Shown here: positions 34,501 to 43,869 of the stretch, piece after piece
Position numbering within the stretch: position 1 is the stretch's first letter
Layout: the number at the start of each line of letters is the position of its first letter
NCBI RefSeq assembly: GCF_021869535.1
Contig: NW_026262581.1
Coordinates: forward strand, 113,488,771 to 113,552,770
Length of the DNA stretch: 64,000 bases
Origin: Mytilus californianus
Lineage: Eukaryota; Mollusca; Bivalvia; Mytilida; Mytilidae
Reading direction: 5' to 3'
The notes under the pieces: generated by a model
The model's database searches: none
Told to the model about the DNA's origin: nothing
What the model saw: only the letters and a program-made list of their open reading frames with translations
Made by a program: the position numbers and the translations under genes

Positions 34501-36439
34501 CGTATCAAGCTGCGCCCAGCAGAACATTTTATTTTAATTCCTAATGGTTATTTTCAGATTTCAAAAGAACATGGTGTACCATTCTTAGAAACTAGTGCTA
34601 AAGCTAATGTAAATGTAGAAAAAGCATTTATGGACCTAGCACAAGCAATTTTGAACAAGGTATTAAAGTAGTTTATAGGATGATTCAAAAGCTTAATTAG
34701 GAGGATTGAAGTGGGCATTTTTAACAAGGTTTTCTGTAGGAAAAATCTAGTTTTTAAGTTGGTGAAGTACTGCAAGCAGGAAAAGGCTGCCAACAGTTTC
34801 AGTGCAACAACTTATGAACCGTTCCACCAATGCGTTTCAAATTTTAATATGTTTGTTACTGACGACAAAATGGAGGTCAAGTTCAATATTGAAGATTTTC
34901 ACCTTTATTGTTCAGAAGTTATGGTCCTTGATAGATTGGAAATTGGCACTTTATGTCATTTCCATGCAATAACATATGAACCATTCCACCAATGCTTTTC
35001 AAATTTTAATATGTATGTTACTGATAACAAAATGGAGTTTAAACATCATATTGAAGGCAAAGAACTCGGCAGGTCAAACAAAATAGAAAGTGCCTTCAAA
35101 ATACAGAAATCCCTGTTTGCGGATAATTTTACAGCTGATTTCTTGTAATTAAAATTTAAGTACTGCTAGCTTTTGGAAATTTGTTTAAAGAAATATGGAC
35201 AAGATCAGTTGAAATTAAATGCAAACTGTTGAATACCCTCCATGGGTTTATCATTTATACATTGTTTTAATGTCAGTTAGCTCATACGAAATGTTTATAC
35301 CATTGACCTGGAAAATGACATCTTTGTATTTATTAGTCCCCTACCGACGAAGTTGAAGGAGACTTTAGGTTTGCACTCTGTCCATCCGTCAGTCCGGCAA
35401 ATCAGTTATCTGTACTTTTTTTCTTCATGCTTGAAGATATTAATTTGATATTTGGTATACAGTTTAATCATGACAAGTTACAGATCAAGTTCAAATTTTG
35501 TTCCGGTCTGATGATTTTTTTCAGAGTTATGGACCTTGGACTTAGAAAATTCACTCAAATAACCAGTTTTCCACACTTTTTTTTATCATGCTTGAAGATA
35601 TTGATTTGATAATTTGTATATAGTTTTATTATGACAATTGACAGATCAAGTTCGAATTTTGTTCCGGTCTGATGATTTTGTGCAGAGTTATGGTCCTTGG
35701 ATTTAGAAAATTCACCCGAATAATCAGTTTTCTGTCCTTTTTTTTTTGGTCATGCTTGAACATATTGAATTGATAATTGGTGTATAGTTTTGTCATGACA
35801 AGTTACAGATCAAGTTTGACTTTTGTTCCGTTCTGATGAATTTGTTCAGAGTTATGGTCCTTCACTCAAATAATCAGTTTTCCACACTTTTTTTCGTCAT
35901 GCTTGATGACTTGATATTTGTTATATAGTTTACACCATGATAAGTTGTAGATCAAGTTAGCATTTTGTTCCAGACTATGAATTTTTAACCGGGAGGGGAC
36001 TATGTATTGCCATGCAATACTCTCAGAATGCTTGTTGAACATAAAAATGAAAAAGCATATTAATGTATGTCTGTGTAATTGTTATTTTATCTTGTATTCA
36101 TTCTTGAAAATTGGAGACAACTCAAAACAAACAAAAAAACAGATTAAAACAGCAATAAAATGACTATCTTAACATGAGCTTTTACTTGGAAAAAAATGTT
36201 TTTCTTGGTTTTGATAGATTTTAAAATACTTACACATAATAGAAACACATTTGATTTATAAAAGTTAATAAAATGCCTATGAAATACACTACATGGAACT
36301 AATTAACCACCATCATTATTATTTGATTATTTACTCATTTTTGAATTTAATATTTCTTTAGACACCTGGCAGAGAAATGGAACCAAGACAAGGAGTAGAT
36401 ATGACTACAAAAAAGCAATCATCAGGTGGCTGTTGTTGA
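18705..36439 (+). CDS. RAB10: Rab10 small GTPase (complete, six exons)
   Basis: The coding exons are 18705-18831, 24539-24599, 30777-30915, 32409-32498, 34558-34659 and 36362-36439. All have GT-AG borders and join in phase to 597 bases, 198 residues plus stop (human Rab10 has 200). Visible motifs: P-loop GDSGVGKT (16-23), switch I with Thr41, WDTAGQE (63-69) with Gln68, NKCD (122-125), ETSAK (150-154) and C-terminal CC for geranylgeranylation. The MAKKTYD start, [11 protein letters not shown] and the GGCC end separate it from Rab8. In known animals Rab10 drives exocytic and recycling traffic to the plasma membrane and cilium base. Thr73, the site that LRRK2 phosphorylates in mammals, is conserved. 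Introns are 5.7, 6.2, 1.5, 2.1 and 1.7 kb, and each carries repeat elements. Confidence 0.95.
18832..20528. other. Rab10 intron 1, proximal part
   Basis: AT-rich intron sequence with no repeat that I recognise and no additional exon. Confidence 0.45.
20529..22905 (+). mobile_element. Family A Helentron-like element, copy A1 (with nested C)
   Basis: The 5' end is a palindrome (TATACGACCGC, AT-rich loop, TTTTCGGTCGTATA), followed by a short GTCGTCGTTGTCC tract. Then come about six units of 150-162 bp, each opening near GTGTATGGATC. Near the 3' end GCGGTCGTAT repeats the 5' inverted sequence, followed by GCTGCGCCCAGC and a T-rich end. The array is interrupted at about 21521 by another element (family C), and family A resumes at 22630. 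It lies in Rab10 intron 1 in the sense orientation. Confidence 0.75.
21521..22629 (+). mobile_element. Family C element nested in A1
   Basis: Starts in a T-run with TATAGCCCGTTTACGGGAC (palindromic), followed by CCCTCCGTCCGTCATC. Four to five tandem units of about 160 bp follow (GACAATAACTCAAAA at about 21755, 21916, 22080 and 22235). The 3' end resembles the family A tail (CTCTGCGGACCGCCCGTAT then CAGCTGCGCTCAG). Comparison with the uninterrupted A copies at 34250 and 55210 shows the insertion point inside a T-run of family A. Confidence 0.65.
22906..24078. other. Rab10 intron 1, distal part
   Basis: No repeat or exon recognised. The 67-codon frame at 23497-23700 has no known motif. Confidence 0.4.
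24079..24374 (+). repeat. 37-bp minisatellite, 8 units
   Basis: Eight head-to-tail 37-bp units, each with GAATTCATCTTAG in its first half and GGTAGCTTAG or AGTAGCTTAG at its end. Units differ at a few positions each. It lies about 165 bp before exon 2 of Rab10. There are no spacers, so it is not a CRISPR array. Confidence 0.9.
24539..24599 (+). CDS. RAB10: Rab10 exon 2
   Basis: Encodes residues 43-62 and the first two bases of Trp63 ([20 protein letters not shown]). The acceptor is TTTTGCAG and the donor GTAAGT. It covers the end of switch I and the interswitch. Confidence 0.93.
24600..27814. other. Rab10 intron 2, proximal part
   Basis: A scrap of the mussel tail repeat (TCATTGGCAATCACACC) lies at about 27130. 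Short TATATA runs lie at 24950 and 25020. No exon or defined element recognised. Confidence 0.4.
28722..28931 (+). repeat. 35-bp tandem repeat, 6 units
   Basis: Units read ATTGCGCAATAGCAAGAAAT followed by CTTCAATTGCACAGT. Each contains the palindrome TATTGCGCAATA at its junction. Traces of the same unit occur inside family C (22391-22435) and in copy A5 (50262-50285). Confidence 0.9.
28980..30515 (+). repeat. 125-140-bp array with four-unit higher-order pattern
   Basis: Each unit carries GGGGTTCTTTGATATGCTGA and GGTCCAAAATTAAACTT. Three sub-types can be told apart by the middle: X (TTTTTTAAATTGGTCTAC), Y (GTTTTCAAGTTGGTCCAA) and Z (GCTATCAAATTGGTTCAT). Their order from 29180 is X Y Y Z, X Y Y Z, X Y, a higher-order period of about 525-550 bp. 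Minus-strand frames of 85-107 codons here are artefacts of the repeats. Confidence 0.75.
30777..30915 (+). CDS. RAB10: Rab10 exon 3 (switch II)
   Basis: Completes Trp63 and encodes residues 64-109, beginning [18 protein letters not shown] and ending WLRNIDE. The acceptor is TTATTTTAG and the donor GTAAGA. It contains catalytic Gln68 and Thr73. Confidence 0.94.
31247..31772 (+). mobile_element. Family D Helentron-like element, copy D1
   Basis: Begins in a T-run with ATTCCCCGGCC...GGGGGCATTAAG, followed by a GTCTGTACGTACGTACATCC tract. About three array units follow (CTCTAACTTTAGTTTGC and CACAGATCAAGTTTGAATT). Near the 3' end GCGGGGGCAT is followed by the hairpin TGTGTCCCATGGACACA at 31747-31763. 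It lies in Rab10 intron 3, sense strand. Confidence 0.7.
31823..32180 (+). repeat. Family G tandem fragment in Rab10 intron 3
   Basis: Two units of about 180 bp carrying GGTCAATGATATTTGGTATG and CATCTCATTTC, ending with CTCTGTGTTAATAGTTTA. It matches the array at 660-1345. Confidence 0.6.
32409..32498 (+). CDS. RAB10: Rab10 exon 4 (NKCD)
   Basis: Encodes residues 110-139 in phase 0 ([18 protein letters not shown], then [12 protein letters not shown]). It holds the guanine-specificity motif NKCD. The acceptor is TTTTACAG and the donor GTAAGT. Confidence 0.94.
33125..34534 (+). mobile_element. Family A element, copy A3
   Basis: The 5' palindrome is TATACGACTGC with GCGGTCCTATA, and a GTCGTCGTCGTCCGGCG tract follows. 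Six to seven units of about 160 bp come next, then the family A tail (CTGCGGTCGTATCAAGC, GCTGCGCCCAGC). The 3' end lies only about 23 bp from Rab10 exon 5. The 154-codon minus-strand frame at 33522-33986 is antisense of the array and is not a gene. Confidence 0.75.
34558..34659 (+). CDS. RAB10: Rab10 exon 5 (ETSAK)
   Basis: Encodes residues 140-173 in phase 0 ([19 protein letters not shown], then [15 protein letters not shown]). The ETSAK guanine-binding motif is intact. The acceptor is TTTTCAG; the donor GTATTA is the weakest of the gene. Confidence 0.93.
34806..35130 (+). repeat. Two-unit tandem duplication of 162 bp in intron 5
   Basis: CCACCAATGCGTTTCAAATT at about 34823 and CCACCAATGCTTTTCAAATT at about 34985, together with their surroundings, are direct repeats about 162 bp apart. 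A 145-codon plus-strand frame (34711-35148) spans them. It starts just after exon 5 and reads as repeat rather than protein. Confidence 0.65.
35329..36025 (+). mobile_element. Family E Helentron-like element
   Basis: Begins TAGTCCCCTACCGACGAAG, then a TCCATCCGTCAGTCCGGC tract. Four units of about 170 bp follow (CATGCTTGAAGATATT, ACAGATCAAGTTC). Near the 3' end the sequence AGGGGACTA is the complement of the 5' TAGTCCCCT. It is followed at once by the perfect hairpin GTATTGCCATGCAATAC (36004-36020). It sits in Rab10 intron 5, sense strand. Confidence 0.75.
36362..36439 (+). CDS. RAB10: Rab10 exon 6 (C-terminus)
   Basis: Encodes residues 174-198 and stop [23 protein letters not shown], then SGGCC. 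The double cysteine at the end is the prenylation site. The hypervariable tail is poorly conserved with vertebrates, as expected. The acceptor is TATTTCTTTAG. Confidence 0.9.
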   Translation, partial: TPGREMEPRQGVDMTTKKQSSGGCC

Positions 36440-37031
36440 TAGTAACCAACAGTGCTCTAATGGTATCAGTTTATACTGGTACCTTCTTTATTCCATCAGA
36501 GAACAGTTCTTACATTAATCATCTTACTGTTTTGTCATTTACATGGTGACAGAAATGACCTTGTCAAATGTTTCTAAAAGCAGTTGTCATGCTTATTTTA
36601 TTTTAAAAACTTATGATTAATATGACAGCTTAGCAATGAGATGTGAAAACTGTATTTATATTACTATCATATCTGTTTCAGAAGGTTCATAAAATTACTT
36701 TACATAAAGCATTTCTTTCACAATATAACTAAATCAGTAATCTTTGGTACTTGGTATTTTTAAAACACCACACTGGTTGCTAGACTTTCTAAAAATATAA
36801 ATCTTTTAAGAATTTGAATGGTATGTAATGGTATATGACATATGAACAAAACGCTAAATGTTGCAAACATTGTATACTATAGTCCGAAGATTTTGTCCAC
36901 TTGTTATACTTCAGAAATGGGTGATAAAATTACTTGTCTTTAGATTTTGCTATTTTCCAACTTCATTTTTCTATCTTGAAAAAATATACAGTGCAATAAT
37001 TATGCAAAGATTGAAATGCTTAAAAGTATTA
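36440..37031 (+). other. Probable Rab10 3' UTR
   Basis: Follows the stop codon without recognisable repeats. The true polyadenylation site cannot be fixed. AATAAA occurs at 37862 and at several later places, so the UTR could end before or after the MITE at 37032. Confidence 0.4.
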
Positions 37032-37635
37032 AAGGGGCATTAGCTACAAGATATAAAAAAAATAAAATATGATTATTTTTTTTTGGTGCAATCATTAATG
37101 AAAGTGAAATAGTGAAATGATAATTCGCTTTTAGCATCCAATTTGGTTCCATTTTGTCAAAATAAGCTAAGAAACATCACTGATGAATTATTTACTTGCA
37201 AGTGAATAATTCGACCTCATTGAATCCGTATTCATGTGACCTTCAATTTAACCCCTTAGCTAAAGATGGGTTACGCATGAATTAGGCGTGTTCAGTTATT
37301 AAAAGGAATAGAATGTTAACACTGAAAGTGAAACAAGGTTAAACCATTTGATTGACTGATTCGATCCACAAAAGCTCATTCTTATACAGGTAAAAACGAT
37401 GATTAACATATATTTTTAACCTATAATATGAAATCAAACAGACCTAGAAAAATCCAATAGCATGAGTTTGCTATCTATTTATATCTATATTTATGTTTAT
37501 ATCGGTTATATGACTGTTGGCAGTCTTCAGGGGTCACCTTGATGAATAAATAGGTGGCGTCTAGACTAAAATACACACGAAATATGAGAATTTGAGTCAA
37601 ATCGGTGAACATGAATTTGACAGCTAATGCCCCTT
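37032..37635. mobile_element. TIR element 'AAGGGGCATTAGCT', copy 2
   Basis: Same element as 1533-2217, with the same terminal sequence and interior blocks (AATTCGACCTCATTGAATCC, ATTTATATCTATAT). The left flank is TTAA and the right flank TTAA. The right end appears to lack one T compared with copy 1. It may fall within the Rab10 3' UTR. Confidence 0.75.
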
Positions 37636-39426
37636 AAGAACTGACCAATATTTTCCAACAGGGATAGGAAATTTAGGGCTGAAAATTAAGAAGTTTATAA
37701 AAGGCAAACTTGAAAATATGATGGTATGTTTTTCTTATTTATAGACCATCTTACTGTAAAAATGTAACTATACAAACTATTGCTTAAGATGTTTGATAGT
37801 ATTCCTGACAGCTTTCCTATTTTCATATGTCAGGACTATATATGTCCTAAATTCAGCATTTAATAAATGTGCAAATTGGGTCTGATTTTGCGTCACTAAA
37901 TGAAAAAACATTGGGATTCAAAATTTGCATTACCAACATTTCTCCTTACAAACCGTTACAACATGATTTTCTATATAATGCAAAAGATTCCAAATACAAT
38001 GTAGGGCTTTTCCATTCAAATATAAATATGGGAAGACAGTTTCAAAATCTAAACTATCTGCTGGTGTCAAAATACTCTCATGTATTATGAAAATATAAGT
38101 GAAATTCAAAAATTGCCTCCTTAGGTGGTTCCCCTATTTGATGTGCATCCACTGGTAACAATGTATGTTTTAATGGAAGTATAATGCTGCATAAGGCAGA
38201 ACAATATATTGTTATTGACACTAATCTAAATTCACACTATACATGCTATAACTGTTGCTTGAAAAATTTGCATTTAATTCTGTTAGCAGTTTTTGACTAC
38301 AATATAATTTTCAATTTGACTTACAAGCAGATTTTGTTGATTTAGAATGTTTAATGTATTCATGTATAATATGTGCAGATATGAACATTGTACTCTGCAA
38401 TGCTATTCTAATGATTGATTTGTCAGGCATAGATGTATGTAATATTTTAATGAAAAATTATGTGCTTGTTAATATATATATATTTTTTTAAAGCTGTGAG
38501 GGAAAATTTTTTCACAAACATTTCCAAATTTTCAAATTGGTAAAATCTTTATTGAAAGAACACACTAAAAATTTGAGCTATTCCTGAAAATTATTAGGAA
38601 AAGGTGGGACAAGGTTTAAAGTCCTCTTGAACCAACTAATCTTGGAATGCATATTATATGTAATGGAAATCTTACATATTAAAGATATGAACTAGTGCCT
38701 TCCAGCCCTTTCACACATTTCTTTCCTTAAATAACTTATCATATTGCTTTCAAACATATTAAGTTCTGAAATCTCTAATATGTTTGTCACTTCAAAAAAA
38801 ATTTAGTAATAAATTGTAAAATATTAAATTTATCTTCATCTGGTATATTATACTGACCATTGTTTGTTAATACTATGTTCAGAAGCCAAATATAACATTA
38901 CAACTGTTCATCATAATTTTTTTCTTCAGGAAAGTATAATGTAGGATAAACAAAATTAAATCCAAAATTGTATAAAGATGCTGAACCGAATTCTGAAGTT
39001 CAGAGTTTTTACAAAATGAGAAGTTTATATTTTCATTGTTTACTTAATACACCATACATAAGTTCATGTTGATATCAAGTAGATATATACACTGTATGCC
39101 AGCTCGGTTGAAATATTTGCAAAAGTCTACTTTATATAATAACTGCTTCAAAACTGATTTCATTTATATCCAAAATCATGTTTACAACAAATGTAAGGAT
39201 ATTTTTACTTATTGGTATTTAGTTTTACAGGCCAGATCAAGAAGTCCCGGTCGATTTGTGTTCAATTAAATGGTCATATAACCTTATAAAACAGGCCACC
39301 CTTTAAACCAGATACCTACAGTCATGCCGACCGACTGATTACTGTTCACCTGTCACATTTATTTCATTACCCAAGCTATTTATGCTATGACAAATTAAGA
39401 TATTTACAAATGTTATTACATGTTAC
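37636..39426. other. Intergenic or 3' UTR, nothing recognised
   Basis: AT-rich. A candidate AATAAA lies at 37862. The 73-codon frame at 37869-38090 is unrecognised. Confidence 0.35.
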
Positions 39427-39637
39427 TACTGTAAATTCAGAAATTATTGCGTGCATTTATTATTGCGATTTTAGAGGAAGAGACAAAAATGCGAGATTAA
39501 TTATTGCGAATTCAGAATCATCTGCATAAAGATATGTGTATAAGATTTCGGAATGCGATTTCTTATTATTGCGTTACTCAACCAGTCGCATTATTCGCAT
39601 TAATAAAAACCTCGCAATAATTTCTGAATTTACAGTA
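39427..39637. mobile_element. 211-bp MITE with perfect 25-bp inverted ends
   Basis: The left end is TACTGTAAATTCAGAAATTA then TTGCG. The right end is the exact complement, ending CTGAATTTACAGTA. The outer TA on each side is consistent with a TA target duplication (Tc1/mariner-type MITE). Internally, ATTATTGCG repeats several times. Confidence 0.85.
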
Positions 39638-42476
39638 TTAATTGGTAGAACATTTTGATAAACTGTTAAAGAAATACCATTAAAGTATGGTATATTTTAT
39701 TTATTTTCTGCAAAATAAAAAAAAATAATTTATTATAGAATAGAAGTTGTAGATGTATTTTATGACACATATGATATACACAACTAAAATTCACAGAGGA
39801 AAACTTATATTTTGATTAAAGTAAAATACATTTTCAAATATACTCAAAACACATAATGAAGGGAAGTAACTCTTGATGATTTCAATTTTCCACAAACCGA
39901 CCACCCCCGCAAAAAGGGTGTTTTCCGTGGTCCAATGGGCGGCCGGTTTTGAGAGGTTTCACTGTACAACATAATAGCCTTTGAAATTTCCTGTAATACC
40001 TGAAAAGAAGATTGCATGTTGTTCCCATTGATAAGAATTATTATGTAACTGGTTTATTAATGTTTTACTGGTTTTACTGCAAAACAGTGATGCAAAAGTC
40101 TCTATCAATTAAAGACAATAGTAACACATATAAGTGAAAGGTTATGATCCAACCTGGATGATCTATGATAAGTGAATACATTTTGATAAGGGTATTTAAA
40201 ACTAATGTATTCTACTCTGAAGTTTCTATTCCCTGTTTATTTTTGTAACTAAAAAAGGAAGAGACAATTTGTTGATGAAATGGCCATCTTGATGAAATGT
40301 GGAAACAATGAAATACATCTTTTTATGATGTTCATATGTAGATATGTATATTTGATATATATATAAACTAACATAGTATAAGCATTTACAAAATAACTAA
40401 AATACTGAATAGAAAACATCAAATATTTTTCAACCAGAAGACTTGTTTATTATTTGCTGTGATATTTGGGCTGTAATGTTATGAAACTTGGTATGTACAC
40501 TTGATCATTTTACAGATAGTCATCAATATCATGCAGAATATGTCTAAGTGATGAAATTTTATTCTATCATTTTGTTACGTTGAAATTTTGTATTTTTGTT
40601 TATCATAAGTGATTTTCTTAATGATGATTCTTATGCAACATTATTTGAAAAGTAAAATTATTTAAAAATTAAAAAAAGAATATATTCATTGATAATCCAC
40701 TCTTATACGTTAAAAGAAAGAGTTATTTAGATTATCAGACTTTGAATGGCATTTACTAGCCAGCTGTCAACCTATGCACAACATGTATTTTTTAGACAAG
40801 AATGGTTGTAGGTTTGAAATTGTGTAGGATAAACTGATATTTTCCATTAAATTTTAAGTCTATGATTATTTTAATATGACGCACGAAGAGTCTGAAAGAA
40901 CAACACAATATAACTTATGGTCTGCTTGTAATTTTAATGAATCATTATCATTTTGTGTATTCTATATTCTTGTACAAAGGGATATGTAAATTATGGAGCT
41001 GTCTCCCATGGAAACAGAAAGGGGGACACAAATTATGATGAGTTTGACATACATATATTCTATTCCCCAAAAAGATCCAATTTAATTGTTGCCTGTTTTG
41101 ATTTTATCTGCATTGGTAGTTGTTAGACTCTAGAGAAAGAAAACATTGGTAAACTTGTGAAATACAATCCATAAATTCAATAATTAATCCAAAAATGGAT
41201 GATGGGCATCAATAATGTAAAATTGATTAGGTAATTTGAGCTTTTTATTTATAGTTTTCTATAGCCAAGCTTTTTTTATTACATTTCCATAAAGATTTTC
41301 ATTTTTTGAACCATTTCATTTGTCATTACATTGTTTGTAGTGTTCACAGCAAAAGAAAAAAATTCCTAATTATTTTTTGAGGAAGTGATACAGTATTCAA
41401 GATTTCTTTCTCAGATTACTATGTGGTCTTGCGTTTTGAATGTAGACATTTCATTAATGCTGAAATAATGGAAATGAAATAAGAACACTTAATTCATATT
41501 TTAAATGACCAATTGATGACTGCTTTATGCATCATCTACCTAATTTTCAAGCTGCACATTATTTTTATATAACTGATCCATCTTCATTGAAGTAGTGTAA
41601 TCCAATGACACGTTGTCAGATGTGGTAATGACAAGCTCCAAGGACTCTAATTTGAAAAAATGCTGTAACATCATTTGATTACTTAACTATTTAAAGAAAT
41701 TAATTTCTTAATGCAAAGCTTTTTTATTGCTTTTTTTTTGGGTAATAGTTGGGTATAATTTTTGGAGATTTCTGTGTTAATTTGTCATGGGTTACATAAA
41801 CAAAGACAAATCTGAATATATTTTGAAGGCCGTTTAAGCTTAGTTATAAACAGAAAATTCATTTTGCATCAAAGCATTATGTTTTGTTTTACAGATTAAA
41901 AAATTTGAACTGATTTTAGACTGAACCTTTATGATGAAATTTTACTAGATTAAGAATGAATAATTCATAATAATTTGATTCTGTAATCCTTACATTAGTA
42001 TGACATTAACTTGGTTAAACAAAGCAAATTATGGCAGGTCTGTGTTCATTGTTACCAATGAGAACTAAATTGTATGTCAGTTAACACATGTAGGTATTAT
42101 TGATATTTAAGTTTCAACTGCTATTATTATTTTTTATATGCTATTAACATCACTGTATAAATCTCCAGTGATGTAAATTATGAGATACTGTCATTACACT
42201 CATGTCTATAATTAATAAAGGAATTTTAATATATTATTTCACATATATTGCTTATTTGCTTCATGGAAAATACACATTTAACTACACTGTCAAGTTATTC
42301 ACTAAACTTGACAAATGGACACATACAAAAACATTCAGTGAAATTTAAAATGATCATTTAAGATATACATTTATGCCTATTTTAAAGTTGAGGTATTACA
42401 AAATTCAAACTAATGGTTTATGGTCCATAACATCCCAATAAATAAGTTTTGAGGTCATGGAGAAGTCCCTTCTACA
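39638..42476. other. Intergenic, nothing recognised
   Basis: Long AT-rich stretch without supported genes or defined repeats. AATAAA occurs near 42213. Confidence 0.4.
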
Positions 42477-43548
42477 TTTTTGTCGAGCCTTCGACTTTTG
42501 TCGAAAAAGCGAGACATAGCGATCCTACATTCCGTCGGCGTCGTCGTTGTCGTCGGCGGCGTCCACAAATATTCACTCTGTGGTTAAAGTTTTTGAAATT
42601 TTAATAACTTTCTTAAACTATCCTGGATTTCTACCAAACTTGGACAGAAGCTTGTTTATGATCATAAGATAATATTTAAAAGTAAATTTTGTAAAAAAAA
42701 AATTCCATTTTTTCCGTATTTTACTTATAAACGGACTTAGTTTTTCTGCCAGGAAACATTACATTCACTCTGTGGTTAAAGTTTTTAAAATTTTAATAAC
42801 TTTCTTAACTTTCTTAAACTATCCTGGATTTCTACCAAACTTGGAAAGAAGCTTGTTTATGATCATAAGATAGTATCCAGAAGTAAATTTTGTAAAAAAA
42901 AAAATTCCATTTTTTCCGTATTTTACTTATAAATGGACTTAGTTTTTCTGCCAGTTAACATTACATTCACTCTGTGGTTAAAGTTTTTAAAATTTTAACA
43001 ACTTTCTTAAACTATCCTGGATTTGTACCAAACTTGGACAGAAGCTTGTTTATGATTAAAAGCTAGTATCCAGAAGTAAATTTTGTAAAAAAAAAATTCC
43101 ATTTTTTCCGTATTTTACTTATAAATGGACTTAGTTTTTCTGCCAGTTAACATTACATTCACTCTGTGGTTAAAGTTTTTAAAATTTTAACAACTTTCTT
43201 AAACTATCCTGGATTTGTACCAAACTTAGACAGAAGCTTGTTTATGATCAAAAGCTAGTATCTAGAAGGAAATTTTGTTCCATTTTTTCCGTATTTTACT
43301 TATAAATGGACTTAGTTTTTCTTCCAGTTAACATTACATACAGTCTGCAGTTTAAGTTTTTAAAACATTTATTAGATTCATAAACTATCCTGGATTTTTA
43401 CCAAACTTGGACAGAAGCTACTTACAATCAAAAGATAGTATAGAGAGGAATATTTTTATTAATTTTTTTCCTCATTTTTGCTGAGCCTGTGATTAACAGC
43501 AAAAAGTAGGCGAGACACTGGGTTCCGCGGAACCCTTACGAATTTTTT
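42477..43548 (+). mobile_element. Family B Helentron-like element, copy B1
   Basis: The 5' end is TTTTTGTCGAGCCTTCGAC with GTCGAAAAAGCGAGAC, followed by a GTCGGCGTCGTCGTTGTCG tract. About four to five array units of 175-200 bp follow (TTCACTCTGTGGTTAAAG at about 42572, 42764, 42966 and 43158). Near the 3' end GTAGGCGAGACA approximates the complement of the 5' TGTCGAGCCT. It is followed by the perfect palindrome GGGTTCCGCGGAACCC and TTACGAATTTTT. Confidence 0.8.
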
Positions 43549-43869
43549 CATGAAAAAATCATAGCTTTTGGTCCATTTTAAAGTAGTCTGACTCGCAAAG
43601 ATAGAATGCATCCTAGTACAAACTAAATAAATAACTGATGTTTGTATGTATGAGAAACACCACTCATATAATTATTTGTGTGATATTTGCTTTTGCATAA
43701 TATTTCCCGTTTAGAAAGGTGCCAAAATATTTAAATTTTGTCACATTTTGAAGAAAAAATTCAATTAGCTGTCTTTTGACTGTAAAATATCTGAATATTC
43801 ATAATATTTGAAAGTTCTTACAGTTCAAACTTTTCACATACATGTATTTATTAATTAACTTTACCCATT

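Noticed and set aside
34711-35148. 145-codon plus-strand open frame after Rab10 exon 5
   Set aside because: Spans a 162-bp tandem duplication inside intron 5 and has no known motif. The exon 5 donor and exon 6 account for the gene.
18705-36439. Rab8 instead of Rab10
   Set aside because: MAKKTYD, the SDDAFNTTF stretch, [11 protein letters not shown] and the GGCC end fit Rab10. Rab8 has FRTITTAYYRG and a CaaX-type end.
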